DNA of 14,253 bases from an uncultured Mailhella sp. (GTDB lineage: Bacteria; Desulfobacterota; Desulfovibrionia; Desulfovibrionales; Desulfovibrionaceae), in assembly GCA_905192935.1 (NCBI GenBank), contig CAJJMX010000021.1, forward strand, positions 1 to 14,253. Reading direction: 5' to 3'. Positions 14,014 through 14,253 of this stretch are shown piece after piece. The notes beneath the pieces are model-generated. The model searched no databases, was not told the origin of the DNA, and saw nothing but the letters and a program-made list of their open reading frames with translations. A program made the translations under genes and the position numbers. The first letter of the stretch is position 1. Every line of letters starts with the position of its first letter.

Positions 14014-14253
14014 TTACGCGCGACGACTGCGGGTCGCGCGCAGGAACATGCTGAGGAACAGCGCGGCCACGACCACGCCGATCACATAGGAAACGGCGAC
14101 AGGCAGCTTCACCACGAGACCGAGGCACTCGGGAGCCATGCAGAAGTAGGTGCTCGACACGGCGCTCATGAAGGTGGCGGGCACGGCGGTGATCCAGAAG
14201 TTCTTCTTGTTGAGGAAGAGGTACATGGAGGCGGCCCACAGCACGATCATGGC
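14014..14253 (-). CDS. cstA: CstA-family transporter, C-terminal part (cut by window edge)
   Basis: Only the last 79 residues are present. They read AMIVLWAASMYLFLNKKNFW, then TAVPATFMSAVSSTYFCMAPECLGL, then a last hydrophobic helix VSYVIGVVVAALFLSMFLR and a short basic tail TRSRRA. This matches the C-terminal end of carbon starvation protein A transporters, inner-membrane proteins that take up pyruvate or peptides. Three hydrophobic segments are visible (about 1-14, 19-38, 50-69). The bulk of the protein lies beyond the window, so the substrate cannot be judged. A 115-base 3' region with three hairpins separates the stop from the terminator. Confidence 0.85.
   Translation of the reverse strand, partial: AMIVLWAASMYLFLNKKNFWITAVPATFMSAVSSTYFCMAPECLGLVVKLPVAVSYVIGVVVAALFLSMFLRATRSRRA

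Noticed and set aside
1..14253. Mobile elements, prophage, CRISPR arrays, toxin-antitoxin or defence genes
   Set aside because: I found no transposase or integrase, no regular spaced repeats, no tRNA-bounded island and no gene of a defence family. All but one gene are conserved housekeeping or metabolic types with uniform codon use.

Overview
The window is a GC-rich stretch of a bacterial chromosome with ordinary housekeeping gene content. I infer a member of the Desulfovibrionaceae, perhaps a gut genus such as Bilophila, Mailhella or Desulfovibrio. The grounds are an ArsR-methyltransferase fusion regulator of the SahR type next to ahcY, a HypF [NiFe]-hydrogenase maturation protein, the N-terminal sequence style of YidC, and the rpmH-rnpA-yidD-yidC-jag order. 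No 16S gene is present, so the taxonomy is not proven. I saw no insertion sequence, prophage, CRISPR array, tRNA or rRNA.

Layout from left to right. (1) 1-254, minus: the N-terminal end of an AMP-binding acyl-CoA synthetase, divergent from hypF. (2) 542-3007, plus: hypF, carbamoyltransferase for hydrogenase cyanide ligands, with its own terminator. (3) 3344-5880, plus: a strong sigma70-type promoter, sahR and ahcY as a two-gene unit for S-adenosylhomocysteine removal, closed by a perfect bidirectional terminator. (4) 5900-6766, minus: a pyridoxamine kinase converging on that terminator. (5) 7005-10742, plus: the rpmH-rnpA-yidD-yidC-jag cluster (ribosomal protein L34, RNase P protein, membrane insertion factor, membrane insertase, KH/R3H RNA-binding protein), ending in a strong terminator. 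(6) 10994-12539, plus: psd-pssA, the two steps that make phosphatidylethanolamine from CDP-diacylglycerol and serine. (7) 12734-14253, minus: an unrecognised two-helix membrane protein and, upstream of it on the same strand, the C-terminal end of a CstA-family transporter.

Most functions are well understood. The parts worth a second look are: the uncharacterised membrane protein at 12792-13808; the sahR control region, where an imperfect palindrome sits on the predicted transcription start and the regulator lacks a Shine-Dalgarno sequence; a roughly 40-residue insertion between the zinc fingers and the YrdC domain of HypF; several inverted repeats around rpmH; and a hairpin-rich 3' untranslated region behind cstA. 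I found no convincing sign of a wholly new biological system.
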